In this document: one piece after another, positions 1 through 10,478 of the stretch
Layout: every line of letters starts with the position of its first letter
Position numbering within the stretch: the stretch's first letter is position 1
Assembly (NCBI GenBank): GCA_947462335.1
Contig: OX381704.1
Span: forward strand, 24,134,442 to 24,198,441
Direction: 5' to 3'
Origin: Harmothoe impar
Lineage: Eukaryota; Annelida; Polychaeta; Phyllodocida; Polynoidae
DNA length: 64,000 nucleotides
Notes under the pieces: model-generated
What the model was told of the DNA's origin: nothing
The model's database searches: none
The model's input: the letters and a program-made list of their open reading frames with translations, nothing else
Made by a program: the position numbers and the translations under genes

Positions 1-1572
1 ACAGGTAGCAGGCTATAGCAAGTGGAATGTAAAGTGTATATATTGTATAAGAAATGAATTTACAGGTAGTTTATTATGAAGTTAGGACCCCTTAAACAAA
101 AAAGTGGTAAAGTGGAAGGGTGTCGGGCGCACATTAATACCCGCTTCATTATGAACATTACAAGTAGGTGTCCTTTATAACTTCTTTTTGACAAACCTTT
201 AAAGCCCTATTTTGCGAGCCATGTAATTTTCATGCACGTTAGATTTCATGAACAATATGTCCAAAATAGGCATTATGTAAACTTTATACATTTTAAAAAG
301 AAATTCTTTGGAAAGGTACAAAGATACCCTTGTAAACTAGTAGGTCCTATTTGCAACAGTTCTTAACTGGTTGTTCATAAGGCATTTATACTTTAATAAT
401 AGAGTCTAGAGAGATAGCAAACATATTTGTATGTTGAAAATCGTATAAGATTAACATTTTAGGACAGAAACATTAAACAGATTTTGCTCCGGGAATACAA
501 TGTACTTAATTGGTTTAACATAAATTGTCAATTTGTTTGTTTTTACACCAATCAACGAGCCTTTTAATATCTAGTTTGTAACGATAGCTTATCACCTGGT
601 TCAGCATTATATATGTTTTACAGTTTGCTTCGACATCATTTATATAAACTACGAATAGCAAGGGGCCTAGAAATGCTTGTGTGTGTTAGCTGTTGCATGC
701 CAGTCTTGTACTGAACACCGAGACAAAGGGGCCTATAGTCATTATGATGACCTAGGTCATCATAATGACTAATGGAAAGTGCTCTGGAGAAGGGTGTTTA
801 AATATAGTCTCTAATTAGTTCACCTCCTAATGAGAGGCATTGCTTTCACATAATTATTTGGTGTACTCTTGATTGAACTAAGTAGCTTTACTTGTTATAA
901 ATAAGGTGCAAATGGGTGAGAATGATGGTCCTATTATAAAAGGTATAGAGACCACTCGGCTACCTGTCACCTGTCTCATGATAGAAAATTTTCTTCATTC
1001 AATTAGCACTGGATTGCAGCATGTGCCGGGGCATTTCCCATGTGCAACACCCAAATATGCCCCAAGTGTCAATGACTACCCAGTGGTGTTGAGAGTTGTC
1101 ATTACTGATGACTTTAGGTCTTCAAAATGACAATACCTAAATCAACAACCTTAAGGTCATTCTGACTACCCAATCCATGTGACTACCTAAGGTTGTCATT
1201 ATGACAACTTTGGTCTATGTGGATCAGATATGAGTACCTTAGGTCGTCACAATGAGGACCTAAGGTCGTCACCTTGACCTAAAGTTGTCAATTTTGGTAT
1301 TGTCAATATGACGACCCTAAGGTTTTCAGTGTAAAGGGTCAAACTTAGTTATGTATACTTACCAGGTCTTGTAAGTGCAGAAAATAAAACTGCACCCGAA
1401 CGTTGACAGTGTCTGTCCATACCTTGACAGGTCGCACAGGTACATAGTTGTCCAGTAACTGGTGGTACAGCTCCCTTTCAGCCTTATCTACATCAACCAA
1501 AATAAAGTTTCACAATATCAATCAGAGTCTTGAGATTATGTAAAGGTTAGAATTTTTTAGTTTTTTAAGGGA
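1..1572. other. Non-coding left flank
   Basis: No gene is supported here. The only open frame of note (906-1130, 74 aa) has no recognisable domain and sits among short repeats. The stretch contains a perfect 36-bp palindrome at 736-771. From about 1080 to 1330 it holds a cluster of degenerate GACCTAAGG / GTTGTCATTATGAC words on both strands, which looks like a worn repeat. Confidence 0.6.
736..771. repeat. Perfect 36-bp palindrome
   Basis: The sequence reads identically on both strands around a central CCTAGG (centre between 753 and 754). Each arm begins TAGTCATTATGATGACC. Its words recur in degenerate form at 1080-1330, so it may be a fold-back element or part of a local repeat. Confidence 0.85.
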
Positions 1573-1576
1573 ACAG

Positions 1577-2353
1577 TGTAGTGGGTCGCCGCTGTACTAT
1601 TTCTAGGGAACCAGTTGGAGTTATATTTGGTATATGTGTTGTCGTGTATCCAGGCCGCACTCCTGTCTACTGCCGAGTATAAGGTTATATAAGCCCACCT
1701 GAGGAATGGTGGAGCGCGGCCTGGTTATGTGCATTGAGCCGTGACCGCCACGTGTCACCCGACATATCTCGGGTACAGTGTCGGCTCGGATGCACCGGCG
1801 CGTGGTTACCCGGAGTTCCTCGGGAACTCAAGTGTTTACGAGTAATGGAGAGAATTACATAACGACCAGTACATAAGACCTGGAGTTCTGCTAATCGAGG
1901 ACCCAGTCTTGCTGCGCACCTCGGCCAGCTTGGCTGCTCCACAACAGAGCTTCCCCGAACTCTGTTGTACCTTTTAGGCCTAGTCCTGTCGCTGCTTCCA
2001 CCTTGGTCACCCTGCGTCTCTCTCTGTTCTACCCTCTGGGGGAACTAGAGGAGATAGACGCACTGGTGTACAACTCCGGGTACAGAACTCCCTACGGGGG
2101 AGTCTGGCCCAAGAGGAGTTAACCAAGATGGAAGAGAGCATTGGAACTCGGGAACTATGTACTAGACCGTGAGCGTATACCTCCTGTATGTTCATATGAC
2201 CACTGGTGTTCAGAAGCCTATTTGATTATTGCTATCCGTCTGTATGATTACGAGCCGTATGTCAGAATGAATAAAGTGTAATTTCTGAACAACCTATTTT
2301 CGAATCTGGAGTTTTTATAGCAGATGTCTATCTTAGAATAGCCAACAGCTACA
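1577..2353 (+). repeat. 5' LTR, 777 bp
   Basis: It begins TGTAG and ends TACA and matches 15815-16591 over its full length. A TATA-like TATATAAG lies at 1686-1693, and an AATAAA lies near 2270 in the 3' part. This gives a plausible U3 with promoter and an R region with a polyadenylation signal. Short open frames on the minus strand in it (85 and 62 codons) are repeated unchanged in the 3' LTR and are not genes. Confidence 0.95.
1686..1693 (+). promoter_or_regulatory. TATA-like box of the 5' LTR
   Basis: TATATAAG lies 110 bp into the LTR and is repeated at 15924-15931 in the 3' copy. It is the only good TATA match in the LTR. It is assigned by position and motif only. Confidence 0.45.
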
Positions 2354-2354
2354 C

Positions 2355-2372
2355 TGGTGCCGTGACCACTTT
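2355..2372 (+). other. Candidate primer-binding site
   Basis: TGGTGCCGTGACC starts one base after the 5' LTR. The leading TGG is what pairs with the CCA end of a tRNA primer. I could not assign the tRNA with confidence. Confidence 0.5.
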
Positions 2373-2380
2373 GGGTAAGT
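2373..2380 (+). promoter_or_regulatory. Consensus 5' splice donor in the retroelement leader
   Basis: GGGTAAGT lies between the primer site and gag, with the GT at 2375-2376. A donor in this position is what retroviruses use to make spliced mRNAs for downstream genes. A candidate acceptor (pyrimidine-containing CCCTCTGTGTAG) lies just before the third ORF at about 10461-10472. Splicing is inferred from motifs only. Confidence 0.4.
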
Positions 2381-2437
2381 ATTGATTTACATTTATTTTG
2401 TTATTTTTCTTTCTGAAATTGAGAGGTAAGCTCTTAT

Positions 2438-5305
2438 ATGTTTGAACCAGAATTGGTAGGTTTCAAGGATAGCTATTACAGGTTGCTTTTGTGTGGTGAA
2501 GATATGTCAGATACAGAGGTACCTCCCCCGTCGGTTACTAACCAAGGGGAGGGGATGCGTCCTAGATTACGATCTAGGGTGAGGTTTGATGCTAGGCAGA
2601 AGGTGCATACGTTCAATCAGAGTAGGGAAATTGGACATGGAGGGGAAGATAGTGCCCATGAAGTGAGATCTGAGGATTCACTAGGGGACCCTCCAGCGAA
2701 ACGTCCAGCTCTGGAGCCAGATAGGGAAATGGTAGGCCGGGTCCGGGAGCTGCTTGGACCGGTAACCATAGAAGATATTGGAGAGGATAGTGACTCTAGT
2801 ATACCTAGTCTGGAGGGTACAGTAGATGTACCAGTGAGATGGGAACTTAGACCGGTACCCACTGTGGAAGCAGTGGAGGGGACTGGAGTAGTGGTCCCGG
2901 TCAGTCAGGAAGGAGTTGAGGTAGTCAAAAGGGACGACCTAAAGGAAACTCCTGAGGAAGGGGAAGAGACAGCTGAGGTGATCTCCAGGGGAGATAAGCT
3001 GTTCCCAGATCCTTTTAGGCTGACGATACCGGGTCTAGAAGTTCCACCTTATGAACCCAGGGAGAGGTTGAGCCTGGATGACATAAGGACGCTCAGATTG
3101 AGAAATGAGCATGAGCATATGAAAGAAGGGATAAGACTAGAGGAGGAATCCCTTAGAAAGCTGAAGGAGGAAAGGGAAGCTTTCGAAAAGAGTTTTTTGG
3201 CAAAGAGGTCGGGAAACATTGGGGAACATGCAGCTCAGATAAAACATCTGGAACAAATTTCAGTCAATGTAGGTCTACTTGAGGGAACTGAAGTCAGATT
3301 GAAGTCTGAAACAGAAAAGCTAGTGGTGCGGAATAAAGAAATTAGTTCCGAGATACTGGCAAGACAGTTACAAGTAGCGGAGTATGATGAGTTGTTGAAG
3401 AAACAGGATAGTAAGTTAGGAGAGTTGGAAGCACTAGCTCAACAAGCTGAGAATCACATGGTAAAGAAACTGGAACCAGAAGTGACTAAGGTACAAAGGG
3501 ACTCAGTGGGGACAGCACAAGAAGTGTCTAAAGATGAGACCTTTGTGACTGCCGACGATCCCTCAGTTTTTATAGTCAATACAGTGGAAGAGGTGGTGAA
3601 ACCACCTGCCACTGAGGATCTAGATGGTTCCATGGTGATACATACAGCTGACATGTTATCCAGTGTGAGTGGACACTCATCCATGCATGGCAGTAAGTTT
3701 GATAAGAATGAGGAGTTCATGTTGGAACTGTGTGGTAGAGTTGAAAAGCTGTTTCAGGAGAAGTTAGATTGCTTTCTTGAGGAAACAGAGTCAGTGAGTG
3801 TGGAGAATGACACCAAGGGAGTAAAAGGAGACGTTCCGGTAGCCCAGGCTGCAGGGAATAAGCCTCCTGTGGGACCAGGTAACACTGCTCCAGCTCCAGG
3901 TGCTCATTCTACTCCAGCTCCGGGAACAAGGCAGGTTCCTACAGGTCCGGTAAACGTGTCTACAGTGGGTAGACCAGGTTTGCCCAAGGGGGTAAACATG
4001 AATGCTCGGCCGCCAGGTCAAGGGAATCTGGCAGGGCCTAACACCTCCTATGGGGGGTGGAGTAATGTTGGCCCGGATAACTGTTATGGGAACGCAAGAC
4101 CGATGTTCAATTTACCACCTCCCCCATTGCCTGGCAGTCATGTAACTCCAGGAAGCATGAATACACCAAGGACAGGAGGTACTATTCAAAGTGGGACACC
4201 CTACCAACATAGGGCAAATATGTCTATGGAGGATGAGATAGTGTTCCAAAACAATCCAGCAATTAGAAGATTGGGGATTGATGCGGTACCAAACGACGTG
4301 GGGAACTTTAAAGCAGTGGACTATGCTTTAAGTCAGACTGATATACCGTTAAGAACGGGGATGACACCTGTGAGAAAGCAGGCTATCAAGATGAAGCAGT
4401 ATGATGGCACAGTTCCATGGAGAAAATGGTTCACACGATTTTCAGCAGATATGAGACATAATGGTTGGGAGGGCGATGAATGCCTTGCAGCTTTGTCATG
4501 GTGTCTGCGGGATGGTCCTGGTGATCCCGCTCTAACAAGCTTTGAGTTAAGCGGGGGTAGAACGTACAAGGGATTAGTGGAAACAGCTTCTTGGGCTTTA
4601 GGTTCCACATCCGGTGCGGATCCCGCGTCTGAGCTAGAGGCAAGAGTTCAGAAGCCCGGTGAAGGGCACAGACAGTTTGGAATGGCTCTCAGAGTGCTAG
4701 CAGCAGAAGCATTTGCATCTATGAGTCCAAGTGATCCATGGCTGGTAAGGAAATTGTCCAGCCTGTATATAGATGGACTTAAGGACGAAAGATTGTCGAG
4801 CGAGATTGCTTCACAGTGGAAGACCACTATGTCACTAGCAGATATCTTCGAGCTTACGGAAGATGCTCTGAGAAAGAGGAAGCTGTTGAAAACTGTAGAG
4901 GCAGCCCCTGTAGCAGTAATAGAAATGCCCGTAGAAGAGGTTGAACTGACTGCAGAGGGAGTGCAAGAGGTGGCAGCAATAGATCCTAAATGGAAAGGCC
5001 GTCGTTCTTTTTATGTAAGACGAAGGATTCCAGGATCAGACGCTCAGGCGCCAGAGGAGGGTGCATTGAAGACCATGATCGGAAAAGTCATGGAGGAGCG
5101 TAGTAAGGCTGAGAAGGCTGAGAAGGTCGCATCTCGTGGTCGCGGTAAGGGGAAACCCAACAAAGACACGAAATGTTATGATTGTGGGAAGAAGGGTCAC
5201 TTTGCAAGGACATGTTGGTCCAAGGATACTAAGAATGTATCATCGGTCGAGAAACAAAAAGACGGACCCTCTTCTGACCAAAGCCCACCACCGACGGAAA
5301 ACTAA
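2438..5305 (+). CDS. gag: Gag-like polyprotein of the LTR retrotransposon
   Basis: A 955-aa structural protein that would assemble the element's particle and package its RNA. Visible parts: an acidic N-terminal region; a long charged, heptad-like coiled coil at about residues 210-345; a Pro/Gly-rich linker at about 470-590; a gag-homology helical region at about 650-815 that begins near a YDGTVPWRKWFTRF segment; and a CCHC zinc knuckle at 913-926 (CYDCGKKGHFARTC), the nucleic-acid-binding mark of nucleocapsid. It is large for a Ty3/gypsy gag, because of the N-terminal and coiled-coil extensions. The second in-frame ATG at 2504 (residue 23) is an alternative start. The frame ends in TAA directly before a hairpin at 5308-5339 that probably drives frameshifting into pol. 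Confidence 0.9.
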   Translation: MFEPELVGFKDSYYRLLLCGEDMSDTEVPPPSVTNQGEGMRPRLRSRVRFDARQKVHTFNQSREIGHGGEDSAHEVRSEDSLGDPPAKRPALEPDREMVGRVRELLGPVTIEDIGEDSDSSIPSLEGTVDVPVRWELRPVPTVEAVEGTGVVVPVSQEGVEVVKRDDLKETPEEGEETAEVISRGDKLFPDPFRLTIPGLEVPPYEPRERLSLDDIRTLRLRNEHEHMKEGIRLEEESLRKLKEEREAFEKSFLAKRSGNIGEHAAQIKHLEQISVNVGLLEGTEVRLKSETEKLVVRNKEISSEILARQLQVAEYDELLKKQDSKLGELEALAQQAENHMVKKLEPEVTKVQRDSVGTAQEVSKDETFVTADDPSVFIVNTVEEVVKPPATEDLDGSMVIHTADMLSSVSGHSSMHGSKFDKNEEFMLELCGRVEKLFQEKLDCFLEETESVSVENDTKGVKGDVPVAQAAGNKPPVGPGNTAPAPGAHSTPAPGTRQVPTGPVNVSTVGRPGLPKGVNMNARPPGQGNLAGPNTSYGGWSNVGPDNCYGNARPMFNLPPPPLPGSHVTPGSMNTPRTGGTIQSGTPYQHRANMSMEDEIVFQNNPAIRRLGIDAVPNDVGNFKAVDYALSQTDIPLRTGMTPVRKQAIKMKQYDGTVPWRKWFTRFSADMRHNGWEGDECLAALSWCLRDGPGDPALTSFELSGGRTYKGLVETASWALGSTSGADPASELEARVQKPGEGHRQFGMALRVLAAEAFASMSPSDPWLVRKLSSLYIDGLKDERLSSEIASQWKTTMSLADIFELTEDALRKRKLLKTVEAAPVAVIEMPVEEVELTAEGVQEVAAIDPKWKGRRSFYVRRRIPGSDAQAPEEGALKTMIGKVMEERSKAEKAEKVASRGRGKGKPNKDTKCYDCGKKGHFARTCWSKDTKNVSSVEKQKDGPSSDQSPPPTEN

Positions 5306-5339
5306 CAGGGGTTGTTATCGATGACAAGATAACAACCCC
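5296..5339 (+). promoter_or_regulatory. Candidate -1 ribosomal frameshift site with hairpin
   Basis: The last two gag codons and the base before them form GGAAAAC (5296-5302), followed at once by the gag stop TAA (5303-5305). Five bases after the heptamer begins a perfect 12-bp stem: GGGGTTGTTATC at 5308-5319 pairs with GATAACAACCCC at 5328-5339 around an 8-base loop. The pol frame is -1 to gag and is open from 5278, so it overlaps the gag end by 28 bases. The heptamer is not a textbook X-XXY-YYZ site because the third base is A. The spacing and stem fit a frameshift stimulator well. In-frame readthrough is excluded because another stop follows in the gag frame inside the hairpin. Confidence 0.65.
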
Positions 5340-8300
5340 ACCTGTGATTGTCAAAGGTACTGTTAGGGGAGAATCAAAAGATTCCACTTCATGGGAACCG
5401 CTGGGGTTAGCCGCACCTGAGTCTGATCCGCCAGGTGGAGATGGGCCCCAGGGAACGGACGAGAATGGTGTTGAAGATTTAGCTCATCTGGACACCGTCC
5501 GCAGAATTGAGTTGGCGGAAGAAGTAGAAAGGTTTTGTGCTTCGCGACTCAAACCCGATGATCCTATAGTTAAGTTTCTCAACTCGAGGGGATATGACTT
5601 GGGCGGTGAAGCTGGAATCCAGAGATTTGCCTTGCAACCTTCCCCTTTACAAGGGAAGAGATGGTACTTGCCTGTGCAGATTCAGGGCTGCTTGGGGGAA
5701 TTTCTGATTGATACTGGAGCTAGTCACTCCATGATGGGTCACCATTTCTTCAAGAAGCTCGCAGGTCTGTCGACTAACCCTGTGGGGTCTGGGTCGGTCA
5801 GAAGTGCTGATGGGTCTCATATGCGGACACATGGCAGACAGGTGATACCCTTTTGGGTGAATCAACATTCATTTGTTGTTTCAACAACTGTAGCTGAATT
5901 GACGGATGAGGGAATCTTGGGAGTAGATTTTTGTTCTCTGTATGGGGCGGTATTGGATAGTGTGACAGGGGAACTCACTCTTCGATACCCACAAGAGATG
6001 AAAGTCCAGTGTGTACTCCGCCGGATTTCAGGCGTCTCGTCTGTCTCTCAGACAGTGCGAATTCCTCCCCGCCATGTGTGCAATGTAGTTGTATACTGCC
6101 GGGAAATGGAATTTGACCGCATGGGGGTGGTGGAACCGAATCAGCAGCATTTGAGTAAGCTGGGATTGGTTTCCACCAGTGCCTTAGTGCAAAGTTCAAG
6201 ACGAACAGTAGTACCAGTCAGTAATATGACTTTTCAGGATGTGTACCTGGAGAAGGGGACGACCTTTGGGGACGTAACATATGCTGACGTGGTAGGAAGA
6301 GCTGACTCACCGGAAGTGGAGTTAGCAGTAAAGAGGGCAGTGGAAATAGGAGCTTTGGATCCATCCGCTATGCCAGTGGTATTGCAAGACACTGGAGAGC
6401 AGGATAGGAAGGAAGGATATGGTTTGCCACTGCATCTTTTACCATTAGTGACAGATAGCCACTTGGAGACGGAGGAGGACAAACGGAGTCTAGCTCAGCT
6501 ATTATGCGAGAATGCAGACTTGTTCTCCGCTCCAGGGGAGCAATTGGGTAGAACTGACCGAGTAACTCATCGGATAGACACCGGTTCTAGCCCACCATTG
6601 CGCTTGCCATACCGGCGCCTCCCGTTGTCTAAGAAACAGGCATTGGAGGATGAGGTGGACAAGATGTTAGGGGAAGGGATAATAAGGCCCTCAGATAGTC
6701 CATGGGCTAGTCCGGTGGTAATGGTTACCAAAAAGGATGGCACCTGTCGGTTCTGTATAGATTACAGGAGACTGAATGGGATTACGAGGAAGAATGCCTA
6801 CCCCTTGCCACGCATTGACGAAAGTCTGGATTCCTTGGGAGGCAATCACTGGTTTAGTACCTTAGATCTCCAGTCAGGATACTGGCAGATTGGGATGCAC
6901 CCAGAGGATAAGGAAAAGACAGCATTCACAACCCACCGGGGTTTGTTTGAGTTCAATGTAATGCCATTTGGCTTATGCAATGCTCCGGCTACTTTCGAGA
7001 ATATGATGGAGACAATGCTAAGGGGATTGTTGTGGAAAAACTGTCTAGTTTATCTAGACGACATCATAGTTTTCGGGAAAACTCGGGAGGAGTGTCTATC
7101 AAATCTGAACAAGGTGATGGATCGATTGAGATCCTACAACCTTAGACTGAAAGCTAAGAAATGCAAGTTCTTCAGGCAATCAGTGGAATATCTGGGCCGA
7201 ATAGTCAGTGGCACAGGTATTTCGGCGGATCCAGGGAAATTAGAAGCTGTAGCTAATTGGGCAACGCCAAAAGACCAGAAAGAAGTGAGGTCATTTTTGG
7301 GTTTCTGCTCGTACTACCGCGATTTCATTCCCGGATTTGCTGAGGTGTCAGCTCCATTACAGGCGCTGGTAGTAGGAAAAAGGAAGGGAATGTTGAAGCT
7401 ACCTCCGTTTATTTGGACGGAATTAGCTGGACAGGCTTTTCAGAAGCTGAAGGAGTTATTTACGGTAACTCCTGTGCTGAGCTATCCTACTGAGGGTGAT
7501 CAGTTCATCCTGGACACCGACGCTAGCAACGATAGCATAGGCGCTGTCTTATCCCAAGTGCAGGAAGGTAGAGAAGTGCCCTTGGCATTTGCTAGCAACA
7601 GCTTGAGTAAAACTCAACGCAGTTATTGCACCACCAAGAGAGAGTTGTTGGCCATAGTAGTTTACACAAAGAAATTCCGCCATTATTTGTATGGTGGGAA
7701 TTTTATTCTACGAACAGACCATTCATCCTTGAGATGGCTCCTTAATTTCAAGGAAGCAGATGGGATGATGGGTAGATGGATCTCCGCGTTGTCTGAACTA
7801 GGGATAGAGAATACCCAGATTCAGCATCGGAGCGGAGTGAAGCACGTAAATGCGGATTGTTTGTCTAGGAGACCAATCCGAAGATGTGCAAGAATGGACT
7901 GTGAAGACTGTGGCATACATAACGCGTTGGTGGCTCCAATAATGAATTTTGATCCGGCCTGGGAAGAGAACTTGGTGTTTTGGTCGGCGGAGTCCATACT
8001 TGAAGCTCAGCAGGATGACGATGGTATCAATATGATACGGAATCTGATCCTGGAGAGAGCTGCTCGACCCGTCAGACCTGCTCTGTCATTGGAATGTGTG
8101 GAAGTAAGGAACTTAGTGGGCCAATGGTCGCAGCTGGTAGTGCGAGACGGCCTATTGTGTAGATGGAAAACTCTTGAAGGCAAAGCCAGGAGGAGGCTAC
8201 AGATAGTCTTGCCAGCTTCTCTGAGATGGGAAGTATTCGAGTTTTTCCATGGTCATCAGACTTCCGCTCATTTTGGCAGGAAACGGACTTTGGACAAACT

Positions 8301-9531
8301 CGCGAGGAGATATTACTGGCCGGGGATGTCTAAGGACGTAATACGTTGGTTGAGTGAATGCCCAACGTGTTGCCTGGTGAAGCCGGGCCCTGGGAAAGGT
8401 AAAACATCTCTCAGACAGGAACTGTTCGGAGTCAGATTTGCGAGGATAGCCATTGACATAATCACTGGCTTCCAGACAACTCCAAACTCCAACGTGTGCA
8501 TGATGGTGGTACAAGACTACTATTCAAAGTACGTGAAAGTGATTCCAATGAAGGATCACACGGCATTAACTTGCGCACAAGCTTTGGTTGAGGAGTGGGT
8601 ACTAACATTTGGCGCACCTCTCATGTTACATTCAGACCAGGGTAGGGAGTTTGAATCGCGTCTCTTTCAGGGGATGCTGGAAGAATTAGCCATAGTTAAG
8701 ACACGCACTAATCCGTACCGACCGCAGTCGGATGGGATGGTTGAGAGATTCAACCGCACGTTGATTCAGGGGCTGACCACGCTGGTTAATTCTAATCAGG
8801 ATGACTGGGATACGTTTTCCCAGTATGTGGCTCATGCATACAACGGTACGGTGCATGCTTCAACTGGCTGCACTCCTAACAGCCTGGTATTTGGATCTGA
8901 GATCATAATGCCTGCAGATTTGGTCTTTGGCAGTGTACTGCGGAGAAAGGATGTCCCATGCCGAGTGGCATTTGCGGAATCCCTGCGCAGAGAATTGCGG
9001 GAAGGCTATGCATTGGTGAGAGGCCATTTGAAGAAAGCGGCCATCCATCAGAAAGTAGGGTATGATACAGGCTTGAGAGAGAGGAAGTATGTAGTTGGAC
9101 AAAAGGTGGTGAGATTGAAACCACCTGTACATGGAAAAATCTCGAAGGGTTGGGATGGGCCATTTGAAGTGACAAAAGTAATATCGGATGTTACTGTGTT
9201 ATTGAAAAATGTGAAAGGCAAGATAGTTGCAGGCCATGTAGATCGCCTGAAGCCTTGGCTAGGTCGCCGGCCCGGCGATGAGAATGAGCCTTTGGTAGAA
9301 GTGCCAATGCCCCAACCCAGGTGGGTGCGTAAAACACAGGTTACAGCACCCCCGCCTACAAAGAAGACTAGAAAAGCAACGCCAGCTAGGAAAGTCGATG
9401 GTAGGAAGAAGAAGAAGAAGGTAGTTACTGAAAAGGAAACTAGAGAGGTTCCTACAGTAATTGAGAAGAAGAAACCCCAAGGACCCATACGTAGAAGTGC
9501 TCGTATAGCGGGTCGAGGTGCTGTTACGTAA
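5302..9531 (+). CDS. pol: Pol polyprotein: protease, reverse transcriptase, RNase H, integrase
   Basis: This polyprotein carries the enzymes that mature the particle, copy the RNA to DNA and insert it. The first non-ATG start-like codon is GTG 5344; expression most likely comes from the frameshift near 5302. Residues are counted from 5344. The aspartic protease has LIDTGAS (active Asp 123). The reverse transcriptase has YLDD at 570-573 (codon at 7051). RNase H has LDTDAS with acidic residues 724 and 726. The integrase has an HHCC zinc region at about 968-1015, catalytic Asp 1038, Asp 1098 and Glu 1134 (DD35E), and a C-terminal GPF-type segment (KGWDGPFEV) followed by a very basic tail. The order RT-RNase H-IN is that of Ty3/gypsy. 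No chromodomain is seen. The frame is complete, with no stop or frameshift. Confidence 0.95.
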   Translation, partial: LTGVVIDDKITTPPVIVKGTVRGESKDSTSWEPLGLAAPESDPPGGDGPQGTDENGVEDLAHLDTVRRIELAEEVERFCASRLKPDDPIVKFLNSRGYDLGGEAGIQRFALQPSPLQGKRWYLPVQIQGCLGEFLIDTGASHSMMGHHFFKKLAGLSTNPVGSGSVRSADGSHMRTHGRQVIPFWVNQHSFVVSTTVAELTDEGILGVDFCSLYGAVLDSVTGELTLRYPQEMKVQCVLRRISGVSSVSQTVRIPPRHVCNVVVYCREMEFDRMGVVEPNQQHLSKLGLVSTSALVQSSRRTVVPVSNMTFQDVYLEKGTTFGDVTYADVVGRADSPEVELAVKRAVEIGALDPSAMPVVLQDTGEQDRKEGYGLPLHLLPLVTDSHLETEEDKRSLAQLLCENADLFSAPGEQLGRTDRVTHRIDTGSSPPLRLPYRRLPLSKKQALEDEVDKMLGEGIIRPSDSPWASPVVMVTKKDGTCRFCIDYRRLNGITRKNAYPLPRIDESLDSLGGNHWFSTLDLQSGYWQIGMHPEDKEKTAFTTHRGLFEFNVMPFGLCNAPATFENMMETMLRGLLWKNCLVYLDDIIVFGKTREECLSNLNKVMDRLRSYNLRLKAKKCKFFRQSVEYLGRIVSGTGISADPGKLEAVANWATPKDQKEVRSFLGFCSYYRDFIPGFAEVSAPLQALVVGKRKGMLKLPPFIWTELAGQAFQKLKELFTVTPVLSYPTEGDQFILDTDASNDSIGAVLSQVQEGREVPLAFASNSLSKTQRSYCTTKRELLAIVVYTKKFRHYLYGGNFILRTDHSSLRWLLNFKEADGMMGRWISALSELGIENTQIQHRSGVKHVNADCLSRRPIRRCARMDCEDCGIHNALVAPIMNFDPAWEENLVFWSAESILEAQQDDDGINMIRNLILERAARPVRPALSLECVEVRNLVGQWSQLVVRDGLLCRWKTLEGKARRRLQIVLPASLRWEVFEFFHGHQTSAHFGRKRTLDKLARRYYWPGMSKDVIRWLSECPTCCLVKPGPGKGKTSLRQELFGVRFARIAIDIITGFQTTPNSNVCMMVVQDYYSKYVKVIPMKDHTALTCAQALVEEWVLTFGAPLMLHSDQGREFESRLFQGMLEELAIVKTRTNPYRPQSDGMVERFNRTLIQGLTTLVNSNQDDWDTFSQYVAHAYNGTVHASTGCTPNSLVFGSEIIMPADLVFGSVLRRKDVPCRVAFAESLRRELREGYALVRGHLKKAAIHQKVGYDTGLRERKYVVGQKVVRLKPPVHGKISKGWDGPFEVTKVISDVTVLLKNVKGKIVAGHVDRLKPWLGRRPGDENEPLVEVPMPQPRWVRKTQVTAPPPTKKTRKATPARKVDGRKKKKKVVTEKETREVPTVIEKKKPQGPIRRSARIAGRGAVT

Positions 9532-10478
9532 GAGCGGCGGGGCTGGGTTTGTTTGTTGTGGTTACCCGAAATAGTTCGGGTCTCCAAGGACTTACCCGGT
9601 AAACCCCGGAAAGTTGCGTAACTGGTGCTGATTGTCAAAAACACAACGAGAAATACCGGATTTTATTCTTTAGTCTTTGTGACGGGAATAATGGTGAAAT
9701 TGACCAGTAGATGGCATTGGGGTACCCAACGTTCTGCTTTACTAAAGTTAGTTTTGAATGTTTACATGCTATGGTCTGTGAGTTAGTTTCCCATTTAGTA
9801 CTTGTCGTGATGGTTTCGGATTAGAATCCAATCAAACCTAGTCAGTAATTTTTCTAAGGATAATATGAGGATCCTGATACGAAATATTATGTGGAAAGTA
9901 CGGGTGGAAAACTCGTTACAACAATATGAGAAAAGGTACTCATACGTATTCCGAATTTGTTCGGACAACCAAAGAAATTTACTTTGACACGTATTTTTTT
10001 TATAATGTTTGTTTAAAACAGCGTTCTGAAAGTTCATAAGCTATAAATGAGACAGCGGTGACGAACTGAAGAATTGCTATTACTTGAAATGATGTGCAAA
10101 AATACAATCCGAGAAAACCCGGCGAAGATTGCAACTACTACGCAGTTAACTCCGCCACCCGGTTTTCTTCGGATAATACCGGATAACTTCTTCGGGAAGG
10201 GCTATCCGGTACCCGTGATCCTTTGCGCTTGGGTGCGCACGCATGCTGGTTTGGCGCGGAAAGCGTCAGTCCTGCACATACCGTTGGAGAGGGTGGATGC
10301 GAAGGCACCTCTCTCCGCGTATGTAACACCGGTTAGAACATCTACATGTGAGGGAGAGAGGAGACACTAAAGTGAGGTAGTACAGGAGGACACATTTGTA
10401 ACAATTTTCCTGATTTTACTACTCATTTAAGCTCATTTTTAGAGTGGGCTCCTCTGGGCCGCCCTCTGTGTAGTTATC
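9532..10478 (+). other. Spacer between pol and the third ORF
   Basis: There are 0.95 kb without a convincing gene. A 98-codon frame (10074-10370) has no recognisable features. The 3' end has a pyrimidine-containing stretch ending in TAG at about 10472, seven bases before the ATG of the next ORF, which could serve as a splice acceptor. An internal promoter is the alternative; I see no good TATA box. Confidence 0.5.

Noticed and set aside
1685..2195. Minus-strand frames of 85 and 62 codons
   Set aside because: They lie inside the 5' LTR and recur unchanged in the 3' LTR; there are no protein features.
9048..9644. 198-codon minus-strand frame
   Set aside because: It is antisense to the basic 3' end of pol; its Phe-rich runs are the mirror of Lys codons.
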